Notes: generated by a model from the sequence alone, not told the origin. Positions 10,038-22,025 are shown, numbered from the stretch's first letter. The stretch: 64,000 bases of DNA from Paralithodes platypus (GCA_032716605.1 CM064509.1:43893632-43957631), one strand, 5' to 3'. Program-made: numbers and translations.

Positions 10038-11480
10038 TGTCACTGGACGGGTCTGAGCATAGTGAGGGCACAGTGTGAGAGACAGGCGAGGAGGTGGAGA
10101 AGGTGGAGTTGTTTAACGGCGTTCGGGTGGTGAACAATGAGGAGGATGCTCGGATTTTTTTTGAGGAGCCTGTGTCGGCGGACCGTGTGTCAGGGCTAGA
10201 CCGGTACGGACTGCAGTGTGTAGCCACGGTCTTAGGGTTTTCCGGTACTAGCGGTTTGTCGAGAAGTGAGCTGGTTACCTGTGTGATGGGTGGGGTGCAT
10301 GGGGGTTCGGGTTGAGCGGGAGCTGGGGCACCTTCGTCCCAGCCCCCATTCCACTCAACTCTTATCGTGGCGCCCCCTCGGGTTCCGGAGCCGAGTACAT
10401 TCCCGCAGGCCGAGGCCCGCTGGCGGTTGGGTATGCCTCTAAGTGACTCACTGGGTGGGTCCCCTGTAGTAGCACCCCCTACTCAGGGTTTGACTCCCGA
10501 GATGTTGTTTCAGCTCGAGCTCGCCAAACTCGAGCAGCGAAAGCATGAGGCTGAGCTCAGGCAGCGAGAGTCTGAGCTCAAGTATAGGTATCAGGCTGAG
10601 TCTGCAAGGTATTGTGCCGATATTGACCTAGAGAAAACTCGTGTAGAGGTGACGAGGAACCGGGTCATCCAGGGGGGTCGAGCCCATGACCAGTCCCTGT
10701 CGCATCTACTAAAGTTTGTTCCAGTGTTTGATGAGTTAGGAGTTACAGAATTCTTTCTCCATTTTGAGAAAAAAGTGCCGGGAGCACCAATGGCCCGAGG
10801 AGAAGTGGGCAGCCCTTGTTTCTTCACGATTGACGGGGAAAGCACTCAAGGCGTACGATGCTTTGCCCCTAGATTCCTGCGTCAATTATGAGTTGTTGAA
10901 AGAGGCTGTCCTGAGGGCGTATGAGCTACAGCCAGAGACCTATAGGCTGAAGTTTAGGGCGGTTCCAAAAAGAAAGGAATGTACTTTCCAGGAACACGCT
11001 AGAGCGCTGTCAGATGCATTTGAAAATTGGTTGAGGTCGGAGAAGGCAACTACTTTTGATGCAGTAAAGCAATTAGTGTTGTTAGAGCAATTTTTTAAAT
11101 GTACTGGCAGTGACTTGACTCTTAACCTGAAAGAAAAGCGACCGAAAACTCTGCAGGAGGCAGCTGAGCTGGCTGACATCAGGTTGTCATTGATTCGTGG
11201 GTGTGGGTCTGCAAAGAGAGCTGAGGCAGGTAACAAGGGGCGTACCACTCCACCCCCCCCCCCCCCCCCGAATTAATGACACAACTAATTATCCATTTAA
11301 GAGTACTGTTGCCAATTATGATCCCAAGTCGAAACCCTTCCCATTAAAGAAAGGCCAGAGCCCTTACCCCCCTCAGGGGAAGTCCAAGAGTGAAGTGGAA
11401 TGTTTCAAGTGTCATAAGAAGGGGCATATTGCGCGCTCATGTTCGAGCGCACCGCCTACAGCAGTGGTGTCACTAGTGAG
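10038..11480 (+). pseudogene. gag: gag of element A (5' part, broken)
   Basis: Frame fragments at 10094-10315, 10367-10891, 10764-11276 and 11197-11529 together describe one gag. An N-terminal segment with DRVSGLDRYGLQ is followed by a glutamine/glutamate-rich coiled-coil-like stretch (around 10520-10640) and a capsid region with FEKK, SSRLTGKALKAYDALP and a SCAN-like C-terminus (AYELQPETYRLKFR, LLEQFFKC, RPKTLQEAAELAD). A CCHC knuckle, CFKCHKKGHIARSC, lies near 11402-11443. Breaks: an early stop after the first ATG at 10038, a TGA near 10313, a shift near 10770 and one near the C run at 11252-11270. The frame is then cut by a solo LTR at 11481. Gag would form the particle core. Confidence 0.85.
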
Positions 11481-13269
11481 TGTTACGACTGAGGTTCAAA
11501 TATATCAGGGCTCTAATTCATTGGACTAGTAATGGCATAAATGTTACAACGGAAAGCGCTAGCTCCAACCTCTGATGTATATTCCCAGTGAACAAAGAAC
11601 ACAAATACTCTACAGAGTTCTATATGCAATAATAGGCTATCAAACTCTCAATAAATGTGCGTCTACTCTAGGCTTAATGTTATGTGAAAACAGCCTATTA
11701 ATACCTATAACCGAAGGTGCTTGGTTATGGTATGCAAAGTAAGGTGGTAAGAGAAGTTACAGCTTACGTTACTTTAATCAATAAATGTCAGGCACTCCTG
11801 CATGAAAGAAAGTGCACTAAAGTCCTTCAACACCAACAAGGAATCTTCTTTAAATGTTAGATGCTATAAAGATGCTCGTATCGGAAATGGAACCCAAAAA
11901 GGCAGGCAGCGGAACAATGCTCGTGCAGGCTATGCACACAAAAAGGCAGAATATATAATGCTGTCAGAGCCAAGAATATCCTAAACACTACAACAATAAT
12001 AATCGCCACGACAATGCAGTATTCCTATCAACAAAAAGAGCCTAAGTCGTTTGTGTCTCCATACATCAAACTAGGCTGCGAAATGCTTGTGTAATCATAA
12101 ATGGGTATGCATAAAAAGAGTAATTAGGTTAATATACTTAATGTCTACTGTGACTGATAAAGTCTAGCTAGAGTCAATGATACGAGATACTGGTGCGCAT
12201 GGCATGCCGCATAGCCTAGTGCAAATCTCAAGTCTGTGCTTCAAATATTACGTTATAGGGAAGGGTAGCTCTCTTGAGAACCTTAATACCGAAGTATTAA
12301 GCGTTCTGGCGTACCTCAAAGACAAACAACGAGCTTAGAACAGTGCAGAATGGTATAGGCAAAAAGCCCTCATTCGTGCATGCTCTACTCTCAATGGCAC
12401 ACAGACTAGAATTTACTCAATCAACTCCAGTTCTCAGGTATGTCGTGCAGCTTTTTCCTAAAGCCAGCACTCATAGGAAACAATACCTTATAATATCAGA
12501 CCCCTAGTCTAGCATTATCTAATCCAGCAGAACACTAATAATTATAGGAAGCGGCAATATGAAAGCCAACCAATGCTTCTTGATCAACTTATCTTAACAA
12601 CTAAACATACATAGGTTATATCAGACCTTAGCGCACAATACAACTGGCCAGCATAAAGCTGATTTTGCAGAGTTAACCAGAGGGGATATAATGTTAATAA
12701 AAGGTGGTGAAAGATATGGAAAATGAGAGAGATAGGCAGAGGAAAAGGTTCTCAGGTGCGGAGAGGGAGACAGATATCCAAGGGAAAAAGAGGGATGCCT
12801 TCTAGAAACCAGATCTGAGAGAGAGAGTGGCGAGGAACTGTATATATACTCGCACTAGCTCGAGCTGCGTGGGAAAAAAGCGGTTACAAGTCCTCTAGCC
12901 ACTAGCAAGGGAGCTAGCAGCATGGTAAGGACCTCTCTCAACCAACCCCCAAGAGGCAGCCAGCCGTGACATCATCGAGCAGGGCAAAACCACTGCGCGC
13001 CCCCCTCTCACTCTGTTCTACTCTCTCTCTCTCTCTCCCAGATCCCATCATTACTAGTTAATGATAAAACATATACTTTACAATTAAATATATAAAGCCT
13101 TGACATGGGTGAAAACAAAGAGCCTTTCTGGACTGCCCATGACACGACCTTTCATATGAAATAAAGCACACTCTAATACATAAACTGTAGCCCCATCCAC
13201 TGCCCTGGCGATCCTAGCGAGTCACTGTAGGACAAGCCATGCGGTTCTAACGGAGTGGTTAACGTCACA
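11481..13269 (-). mobile_element. Solo LTR of a related family inside gag of A (1789 bp)
   Basis: Starts TGTTACGACTG and ends GTCACA on the plus strand, so sense is minus, like element C. tgag at 11477-11480 and 13270-13273 is a 4-bp target duplication, and removing one copy rejoins the gag-protease text as in element B (gtgag then caacat-gg-gtgtcttt). Similarity to the C LTR is recognisable but low. It formed by recombination between the two LTRs of a full element, leaving one LTR. It carries a (TC)n tract near 13020-13038 and a hairpin at 12277-12307. Confidence 0.9.
12277..12307 (-). promoter_or_regulatory. LTR hairpin, solo LTR, with UUCG-type loop
   Basis: In the sense (minus) direction the stem cttaatac/gtattaag closes a TTCG loop, extended outwards across a one-base bulge by agaac/gttct. 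It lies between the same flanks (gccag and aagagagc) as the hairpins of A and B, but the stem sequence is entirely different. Confidence 0.75.
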
Positions 13270-13273
13270 TGAG

Positions 13274-15893
13274 CAACATCGGCGTGTCTTTGAGGTCTTC
13301 CGCGTTTGCCCGGGGTAAACAGTCGGTTGCGAAGTCATCGCCGGTGCAGAAGCAGCAGGAGGGCTCGTCACCCATCCGAGATGTTTTTTGTGGTCATAGG
13401 GGGCACGGCACTGTAAGGTGGGCTGGTGTGGAGCATACGCTTGAGTTGCTGCGTGATACGGGCGCTTCCCAGACACTTGTTAAGAATTTCACTGGCAAGC
13501 CTATTAACGTGGCTCGGGTTGTGGTGGTTCAAGGCATCAATGCTACACAGTCTTACCCGCTGGTCAGAGTGGAGCTTGAGGTGGACGGTGTGACACGGGA
13601 GTTGGATGTGGGTGTGGTGGAGAAATTGCCAGTTGAGGGGGTCGACCTCCTTCTCGGCAACGACTTTGCGTTGCCCACTTCCGAGGTTCCACCCTTAGTC
13701 GTTGCCGAGAGGGCGGCCGACACGAGTAGGGAGGGGCAAGAGTGGCTCGAGAGGTGCCAGATGCCGCAGATGGCGTGTGCTGTCACCAGGTCTCAGTCCG
13801 CTCAGGTGTCACAGCCTAGTACCCAAGTTTTAGACCAGCGGAGGAAGGGTCGGAAGGAGAAAGTCAAGGCTGGTCGTGTTGAGAGTTTGGATCCAGCGAC
13901 ACTCCTTGGTGACTCGGTACTTGCACCCATTATGAGGTCCGGAGTGGCCCCAGAACCTGTCCCCCCTAGTGACATGGTAGGGCGTGTTAGCACTCCGCGA
14001 CAGAAACGTTCCCAGGCGAAGCAGGCAAGGCTTGAGCAGCCCAGTATTGGGGGTGGCCACAAGTTGCTTCAGGAGCATTTAGATAGGTTGGCACCCTCGG
14101 ATATATGTCGGTTGCAAGTAGAAGATCCTGGGCTTGAGAGTTGTGGGAACGGGGCTATTGAACTCGACGAGGACGGGGATGCAAAGCCGGGAGATTTTTT
14201 TCATGTTGGGGGAATCCTGTACCGCCGTTTTTTGAATCCCAGACGTAGTTGGGATGGTGGGGCAAGAGTGGTTGACCAGTTGGTGGTCCCTGAGAAGTGT
14301 CGTGATAGCCTGTTGCGGTTGGCGCACGATGTTCCGTTGGCAGGTCACTTGGGTGTGAGTAAAACGTTGGCCTCGTTATCTAGGTTGTTCTGGTGGCCAG
14401 GTATTAAAGCCCAAGTTTCGGCCTGGGTGGCGATGTGTGGTACCTGCCAGAGGGTGGGAAAGCCGAATCAGAGCATACCTAAGGCTCCGTTGCACCCAGT
14501 GCCTTCTATTGGTCCGCCCTTCAGCAAGGTTATCATCGACATGGTAGGCCCTCTGCCTCCCACTAGTGTAGGTAACAGGTTTTTGCTAACCCTCATGGAC
14601 GTCTCCACTCGCTACCCTGATGCATACCCTATGAGAAATGGCAAGTCTAAAACTGTTGTGCGAAACTTGCTGTTGTATTGCTCGAGATACGGGTACCCGC
14701 AGGAAATTCAGTCGGACCAAGGGTCGAATTTCACGTCCACACTCTTTAAACAGACCATGAAGCAGCATGGGATCAATACGGTTGTCTCTTCAGCTTATCA
14801 CCCAGAGAGTCAAGGGGTGTTGGAAAGATGGCATTCCACTTTGAAAACCATGTTGCGGTGCTACTGTTTGGAGAACGGCAAGGATTGGGACCTGGGGCTA
14901 CCGTACGTTTTGTTTGCGGCACGAGAGGTACCTTGGGAGAGCCTTGGGTTTAGCCCCAACGAATTAGTTTTCGGGCATCAGGTTAGAGGTCCTCTGAGCA
15001 TGGTGAGAGAGATCTGGGAAGGGACTGTGCCGCCATGTTCTCTAATTAAGTATGTCCTCGAGAGTAGAGACAGGATGCTGAAAAGCTTGGAGTTGACAGG
15101 GAGAAATTTGGTAGAAAATCTGGCCTTGATGAAGGATCGGTATGACATCAAAGCAAAGTTCCGGGAGTTTGTGGTAGGACAGGAGGTTTTGGTCTTATTG
15201 CCCTTAGTAGGCCATCCCCTGTCGGCCAAGTTTGTCGGTCCTTACAAGGTCGTGCGGAAGTTGTCTGAGCTAGATTACCTTGTGGCTACTCCGGATAGGC
15301 GGAAGAAAAATCAGCTCTGTCATGTGAACCTGTTAAAAGAGTTTGTGAGGCGCCCACCTGAGCAGCCTACTGTCCCTGTGTTGGTCTGCAGCGGCCAAGG
15401 TGGAGAAGGAGAGAGGGGCAGTGAGGCACAGGTGGAGGAGAGTTGGGATTGTCATGTCTCGGCGGATCAGTGGGCGGGGAACACGAACCAGGTGGCTGTG
15501 GAAGCGCTTGAGCACCTGCCTGAGCAACAGCGTGCAGCGATCCAGTACCTGTTTAGTTTACACACCACTGTGTTTGCCGAGCACCCAGGCCTCACAACTC
15601 ATGTGGTGCATGATGTGGACGTTGGAGACCACCCCCCCTTTAAATCAGTGCCCTATCGTGTACCTCCCATTAAACTTCCGGCTCTCCGAGCGGAGTTAGG
15701 CTACATGTTGGAGAGGGGGCTGATAGAAAAAGGGGCGGTTAGGTGGACATCTCCCGTCACTCTGCAGCCTAAACCAGAAGGCAAGGTCAGGTTTTGCATT
15801 GACTTCAGGCGGTTGAACGGTTTAACCCCCACCAATGCCTACCGATGCCTAGATGACAGTGTTGACAAGATCGGGTGTGCACGTTACCTCACC
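13274..15893 (+). pseudogene. pol: Element A protease-integrase and start of reverse transcriptase
   Basis: An open frame of about 870 codons. The retropepsin-like active site is LRDTGASQTL (near residue 63), followed by LLGNDFA. Integrase follows: the zinc-binding H-x6-H...C-x2-C (LAHDVPLAGHLGV to MCGTCQ), the catalytic core with IDMVGPLPP, QSDQGSNF and HPESQGVLERWH (D, D, E), then a GPY module (FVGPYKVV). Only then does RT begin (LERGLIEKGAVRWTSPVTLQPKP, RFCIDFRRLNGLTP). The frame ends at a TAG at 15894-15896 that replaces the lysine codon of the conserved KVDLVKGYWQVP text, and a short deletion near 15840 removes the expected YPLPRV residues. Integrase upstream of RT is the reverse of normal Ty3/gypsy order. 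Confidence 0.92.
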
Positions 15894-15896
15894 TAG

Positions 15897-16896
15897 GTGG
15901 ATCTTGTCAAGGGTTACTGGCAGGTGCCGTTGTCTGAGCGGGCGAAGCAGGTGTGCGGGTTTGTGGTGGATGGGAACACTTACCGTTGCAACGTTATGCC
16001 GTATGGGCTGAAGAATGCACCTGCAATTTTCCAATGCCTGATGAATGAGTTAGTGGCGGAGATCCCTAACTGCACCGTTTATCTAGATGATGTGATAATC
16101 TACGATGATGACTTTGAAAGCCATTGCGAGCACATCGGGGCACTATTCAGGAAGCTGAGTGAGGCTCATTTGGTGGTCAATCTGGGCAAATGTGATTTTG
16201 TTCGGGCCACTGTGCAGTATCTGGGGTTTGTGGTAGGGTTAGGCCAGGTGTGCCCCCCCCCTTACCAAGATACAGGCTATTAACCAGTTCCCCAGGCCGA
16301 CCACCAAAAGACAGATCATGAGGTTCTTAGGCATAATTGGGTATTACCGCAGATTCATCCGCGGATACTCCTCGGTGTTGGCTCCTCTGACGGACCTACT
16401 TGCAAAGACGAAAAAGTTTGGGTGGGCACCTGAGTGTGAGAAGGCCTTCTCACTGGTGAAGCATCTGTTGTGCACTCACCCCATACTCAGGTGCCCCCGA
16501 CTTCTCAAGACCTTTTCAGCTAGTGACAGATGCTAGCGGCGTAGGGGCTGGTGCCGTCTTGTTGCAGACAGACACAGAAGGTGTGGAACACCCAGTAAGC
16601 TTCTTTTCTAAAAAGTTCAACTCAGCAAAGAAGAACTATTCAGTAGTAGAGGAGGAGCTTCTGGCCATTGTGCTGGCGCTCAGGCACTTTGAGGTGTATG
16701 TTCCCGCTTTTGGCCCAGTCGTGGTGATTTACACTGACCACCACCCTTTGAAGTTTTTGAATCAGTTCCACAACCGGAATATGAGGCTAACCAGATGGTC
16801 TTTAATTTTGCAGGAGTATAATCTGGACATTCGCCATATTGCCGGTTGTGACAATGTGATAGCTGACTGTTTGTCCAGGGTGGAGGACCCAGGGTA
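15897..16896 (+). pseudogene. pol: Element A reverse transcriptase-RNase H remainder
   Basis: Continues the RT: GYWQVPLSERA, YGLKNAPAIFQ, the catalytic YLDDVIIYDDD, then GYYRRFIRGY. RNase H follows with TDASGVGAGAVLLQTD, EEELLAIVLALRHFE, YTDHHPLKFLNQF and NVIADCLSRV. It is spread over three frames: one shift in the C run near 16252-16262 and one near 16500 (CPRLLKTFSAS against the APDFxRPFQLAT of the relatives). It cannot give a working enzyme. Confidence 0.9.
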
Positions 16897-17020
16897 GATC
16901 ACCACAAGTGTGTAGGGTTGAGTGGAGAAAAGATTAGGCTTGCCCATGTAGTGCAACGCCGCCAAAAACACTATTAAAAATATAAAAACCTCACATAAAA
17001 ACTCTTTCTTTTTGATAGTA
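16897..17020 (+). promoter_or_regulatory. Conserved 3' non-coding segment after pol, element A
   Basis: From the stop codon (tagatcaccaca) through ttgagtggagaaaa, aggcttgccc and tttctttttgatagt this segment matches B (38197-38325) and the minus-strand C (29330-29445) and D (60695-60815). Its function is unknown. Confidence 0.7.
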
Positions 17021-17033
17021 TATAAGTGCAGTA

Positions 17034-18318
17034 TGAACTTCTTCTTTTACAATACTCATCTTTATTCAATTACTTATCCCTTCTGGTTCTGCATACGACT
17101 TCCATAGTCGGCCAGTCGTATTACCAGCACCAGTTCTCCATATATGTTTTGCACTAGCTTTAGGGATTATTAGAGTAATAGTCACATGGTATCATAGTAT
17201 TGGTGTGCTTCTAATTATTGAGTTGTTCTTTCCTACTATTTAATGCTAGACAGTGGATGGTATCTTTAGTCGTTGTCTGAGTTATGTATGTGGCAAGTCA
17301 GAGCCTGTACGACTTCGATGGAACTAGCTAGCCTGTAACCCTTGTGCATATTTTTCCTTTGCGAGTGTAGCAGCATACTAGCGAAGGGCTTTTGCCTACT
17401 CTTGCTCGTATGCTCGCTACCTCATTTTTTTTACCTTTGTGGAGCGCCAGGGTAAGACCAGATACTTGAGATCTGGACTTACCAAGAGAGCCTCCTAGTC
17501 ACTTAACGTAACATAAGGGAAATCTGTTCAAGGGGAGACAGTAGGCTATGAGCATGCTTGCGCTCTGCCTAGGTTCCTTGTACCTTTTATGTCACTGCTA
17601 GATTTTATTAGTGAGAAAGAGAGCATTGTGTTTATTAACTTTAATTGTGTATGCTTTAGGAATTATTCACGCCTTATTTTAGCCTAGGTTGATGCATAGT
17701 GCACAACCCAGTTTGGCTGTTACATTGGCTAAAGAAGTACTGTTTGAGTGGCTATTATTAGTGCTGTCACAGAGTTGTTGCACTCCCTTGTTTCATATAT
17801 ATGTATCCTACTTATTGGTGTATTTAAGATACACGCTTTGGTGTCCTGCCCCTGCATTATTTCTGTTCTATATTGATGAGCATCTTAGAGCATCAGACGT
17901 TTTCAGAAGATTCTTTATCTGATTGCTGTAGGACTAGACTTCCAGTGTTTTCATAGAGCATTGAAGAGTTTAGTGTTGAGTACAGACTCGCACTAAAGTT
18001 AACGTAAGCATATACTCCTTTATTAAATCTTATGATAGTTTATTTAAGCATTGTTATTACTTGAGAGCATGTTAGTAACGTAAGTACTCCTGTTGTGAGT
18101 TGGCTCTGCCGTCACCGGAAAGCCTTTGTGGAAGTGCACTAAAACCCAGTTAATTGATACCCCGTTATCCAGTAGATTAACTCTGGAGGGTTTAAGTGTT
18201 TTGTTCACCGGCGTAATAGTTCGAGGGTTTGGAATTACCGTACCGTTGTTGCAGATATAGCCTATCATCTAGTCCATTATTAAGTGCCCTTTTTTATTTC
18301 GTAGTGCCGGTCCTAACA
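17034..18318 (+). repeat. 3' LTR of element A, 5'-truncated
   Basis: Corresponds to 8494-9777 of the 5' LTR. The polypurine tract and the first ~500 LTR bases are deleted: 'gcagtatg' of the 3' untranslated region joins directly to 'aacttcttcttt' inside the LTR, with a 2-base overlap (tg). It ends TCCTAACA, a variant of TCGTAACA. Confidence 0.93.
17451..17483 (+). promoter_or_regulatory. LTR hairpin, element A 3' LTR
   Basis: Same fold as 8913-8945 with an acttgag loop. Confidence 0.8.
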
Positions 18319-18500
18319 ATTTATATATAATGTTTGAGCATAACTGGTTAGGTAATAGATCCTTGTGTTGAAAAAAATTACTAAATTTGTAATAATTCGT
18401 AAACACTATTCTGAAGTTTATTGCTGGAAAACTGTTACTCAAAATCTTTAACATATTCTTTTTGTATTTATAGCTAATGTCGCCATAGAAAGGCATTTTT

Positions 18501-18692
18501 ACATACTTACTGGTCTCTGGGTCTTCTCCTGGGTGACCTGGATGTGTGAGAGTTTGTGTTTTTTATCTGTGTTTATTTTTTGTTTTATGTTGTTTTTGTG
18601 TTTTCCCTGTTCTTGCTCTGTCTTGAGTCGGCTACCCCCAAAATGGGGATTGGGCCTGAGCATATAGATAGATAGATAGATAGACATACTTA
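18501..18692 (+). mobile_element. Short retroposon with (ATAG)n tail
   Basis: A 174-bp insert (18510-18683) flanked by a 9-bp direct repeat, acatactta, at 18501-18509 and 18684-18692. It ends in (ATAG)n after a small stem formed by taccccc and tggggat. This is the 3' end of a non-LTR element or a SINE; no coding part remains, so the family is unknown. Confidence 0.8.
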
Positions 18693-19360
18693 ATTAGCTT
18701 CGGAGCTTCATATTTGGGTATATCTACTTTACAAAGTTTATTATACAGAAATGTCTTGACACTATGATTGAAGAGATTTACGGTATAATTATTGCACAAA
18801 AATATTCCCTTAGTTTGCATATTTCTTTATGTAGAGCAAAATAAGTTGAACACACATCATAGGCTCTATTCAATAATGTAAAAATAGAATTAAGTTTGTA
18901 AACACTGGGAGTAAAACTGAACCAATTCAGTCCATGATTCGTAAAGGTGGACTAACATGGTTAGTCTTTTTAACTCCCTCCGACATATTATGTTCCAATA
19001 AGTCCAAGGAGGCGCTTGACAAGTATTTTGGGTCTTGAATTTGGCTCATGAGTGTTGTCGAAGCCTTACATTTTTCGCGATTTCCATCCACCAGAATGCT
19101 GTTTATTGTGATGTATCATATATCAATGGAAAGAGGAATATTTATAGTACATGATAAAATAAAAAAAAATGTAAATAAATCGAAATATGAAAGTGTAAAT
19201 GAGTCCGGAATACAATTATTTCCCATGCAATTGTCTTCACACCGTCCTAGCTCTAAATTGTGAGTGATGACCATATATTTTTTTTGCTCAAATAATAGTA
19301 TTTTTTCTCCTCTTTCCAAATCTGAAAACAGAAATTGTTTATCTTCAATAGTTCTCAAGC
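18693..19360. other. AT-rich DNA, no gene seen
   Basis: No credible frame. The segment 19110-19360 weakly resembles the unit of the tandem duplication that follows. Confidence 0.4.
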
Positions 19361-20175
19361 AGTGACCGAAAAATAAATATATGATTTTGATTTATATGGT
19401 TTATAACATTTTCAATTTATTTCGTTGCTACGAAGTGTATGGTTTTAAATTTAGGCTGTATGAATACGGCAAATAATGCTGATGAGTATAACACAAACTA
19501 GAAGTTCCTAGGACAAATACTTTTTGCGCTATGAATATTTGAAATGAAGAGCCAAAATGCGAATATTTACGTGTCACCCATCTCTGTTCCGGCGATGCTA
19601 GCCGGGTTCCGAGCTGTTCACCACCTCGTGGTTGCGTTATTTGCTCGGATACGTATATAACTGTATATATCACCGGAATCGGAAAATTGTGCTCTTTCCA
19701 ATGGTGAAAAACAAAAATAATATAGCATAATTGGTTCGCGAGCTATGCACAATTGTTTCCATGCAGTGACCGAAAAAAAAAAAAATCTGATTTTGATTGA
19801 TATGGTTTATAATATTTTCGATTTATTTCGTTGCTACGAGGTGTATGGTTTTAAATTTAGGCTGAATGAATATGGCAAATAATGCTAATGAGTATAAAAT
19901 AAACTAGAAGTTCCTAGGACAAATACTTTTTGCGCTATGAATATTTGAAATGAAGAGCCAAAATGCGAATATTACGCTTCACCCGTCTCTGTTCCGGCGA
20001 TTGCTAGCCGGGTTCCGAGCTGTTCCCCACCTCGTGGTTGCGTTATTTGGTCGGATACGTATATAACTGTATATATCACCGGAATCGGAAAATTGTGCTC
20101 TTTCCAATGGTGAAAACAAAAATAATATAGAGTAATTGGTTCGTGAGCTATGCGCAATTGTTTCCATGCATTGTT
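19361..20175. repeat. Tandem duplication, ~404-bp unit, two copies
   Basis: The unit starting agtgaccgaaaa at 19361 begins again at 19765; nearly all of the text (ttcgttgctacga, gttcctaggacaaatac, tctctgttccggcgat, atatcaccggaatcgg) is repeated with a few substitutions and small indels. No recognisable coding content. Confidence 0.9.
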
Positions 20176-20361
20176 ATTGTTATGAAAATATATGAGAATG
20201 TTTATACAGTTGTATATCTTTGCCACAATATACACCCTTTCCAACGAGAAGGGAAATGGCTCCTGGGTTGACACTGAAAAAACAAAATAAAAAAGCCAGG
20301 TAATCTTCAGGTAATAAATTCAGAAATAATTCTATTGTACACGTAAATAAAATAAAGTAAT

Positions 20362-20488
20362 GTATATATATATATATATATATATATANNNNNNNNNNNN
20401 NNNNNNNNNNNNNNNNNNNNNNNNNNNNNNNNNNNNNNNNNNNNNNNNNNNNNNNNNNNNNNNNNNNNNNNNNNNNNNNNNNNNNNNN
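20362..20488. other. (TA)n running into a 100-base assembly gap
   Basis: TA repeats at 20362-20388 stop at a run of exactly 100 N (20389-20488). True content and length are unknown. Confidence 0.98.
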
Positions 20489-20584
20489 CCTCCGTTCATT
20501 GTCTCTTAAAAAAAAAAAAAAAAAAAAAAATATTGATTCGATATTTACGCAAATTATGAATGTATTTATGGAGACGGAAGACAA

Positions 20585-20648
20585 AAGGTGGGTGGGTGGG
20601 AGGGAGGGAGGGAGGGAGTGATGGAAGGAAGGAAGGAAGAAAGAAAGA
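20585..20648. repeat. Purine microsatellite (GGGT/GGGA/GGAA)n
   Basis: Successive tetranucleotide repeats ggtg, ggga, ggaa and gaaa. Another short GA run lies at 20812-20825. Confidence 0.9.
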
Positions 20649-21945
20649 CAGCTGTGTGTATAATCTGGAGGCGCCCGAGGCATATGGATGTCGTGGGATT
20701 TTCAACCTTCTAGTCTAGCATGTATCTGATGTTCGTTGCCACCCGGGAGCCCATAGGGTGGAGAGAGAGTGTGAGAGTATTTACTTAGTAACATGAGTCA
20801 TGAATGAATGGAGAGAGAGAGAGAGAAAGTGAGACATGCGTATGTCGTTCGTATAGATGGCTTTCAGAATTGCATTTTTATGCAAGCAGACATTGCATTT
20901 TAGACACATGTGAAGTATGCACAGAAATAGCTAGGCCATTGTGACGCCTACCAGCGTTGGCAGAATCGCCTCTCGTTAGCCACTAGCGCTCGCCAGGGCA
21001 GTGAAATAGGCTACAGTTATCAGAGAATGTTGTTCTTTCTTTCATAGTACTTGCATTGTTACAGACAGTCCAGTGGTGGTCTTTATTTTCGTCTGTGACA
21101 ACGGGAAGTATTTTATATCATGAGTAGAATATAAGATGCATTGTAGTGTGAAGTTGAGAGAGAGAGCGAGCTGGCAGCGAGGGGGTAGTAAGTGTTGCCT
21201 CCCTCCTCCCTCCTCCCTCCTTCTCGCTCGGAGAAGTTTCCCGCCCGCGCGGGCTTTCTCTCGTCTTTGATTGGCTGGTGGTTCTTGGCGCGTCCTAGGG
21301 GCCTGCTGCCTTGTGACGTATCGGCCTGTGATTGGCCGACCATCATGCCTTTGTGGGATCCAGAGGGTCCCGAGGAGCTACCCTCAGAGCAGGCTAGGGA
21401 CGCACACGACTAACATCCTTTTTACAACTGTCCCCCATATCTCCACCATTCTGATACTGTCTCTCTAAGTCAACTTCCTTTCTTTCATTCCTCTAATCTT
21501 TTAACGTCACAGCACTCCCTTTGGGTTCTGTACACGATTTCATATCGGCCCATCGTATTGTGTGCGTTGCTCTCATATATATTTCCATGTATTATAATAG
21601 GCTATAAGGGTTCTTAGTCTATGGAGGTTTGATGACTCTGTGTGTGTCTCCCTCAGTGTCCTTAGTTTATGGAGGTTTGGTGACTCTTTGTGTGTGTCTC
21701 CCTCATTATCATTAGTGCTCTGCTGGGTTATTTAATGCTAGACTGGGATGAGGTTTCTGTTGTCGTTGTCACCGATGTGTGTACGGTTTGCTTATACCTA
21801 CACGACTTCGACGGTTTCTGTGGTAGCCTAGGTTGTCTTTTTGGTTGTGTCTTTTGCGAGTGCAGCATCGTGTTGTAAGAGGTCATTAGCCTACTACCTT
21901 ATAACACAGTGCTGCCTCTTTGCTTGACTTTAGAGGGATCGCCAG

Positions 21946-21978
21946 GGTAGAACCAGATACTTGAGATCTGGATCTACC
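21946..21978 (+). promoter_or_regulatory. LTR hairpin, element B left LTR
   Basis: ggtaga-a-ccagat, loop acttgag, atctgg-a-tctacc. Relative to A, the outer stem changed on both sides (taag to taga, ctta to tcta), keeping pairing. Confidence 0.8.
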
Positions 21979-22025
21979 AAGAGAGCATCCCCGTCATTAA
22001 CGTAACTTTAATCATACCGCCTTAA

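Larger units (their letters stand above)
7992..18318 (+). mobile_element. Gypsy element A (Gmr1-like), decayed
   Basis: Complete 5' LTR, leader with primer-binding site, gag, protease-integrase, RT-RNase H, and a 3' LTR lacking its first ~500 bases. The enzyme order (integrase before RT) and SCAN-like gag place it with Gmr1-like Ty3/gypsy elements. Flanking tetramers are actt (7988-7991) and attt (18319-18322), possibly a 4-bp target duplication with one mutation. The coding region has stops and frameshifts, and a solo LTR of a related family sits inside gag. It cannot be autonomous. Confidence 0.93.
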
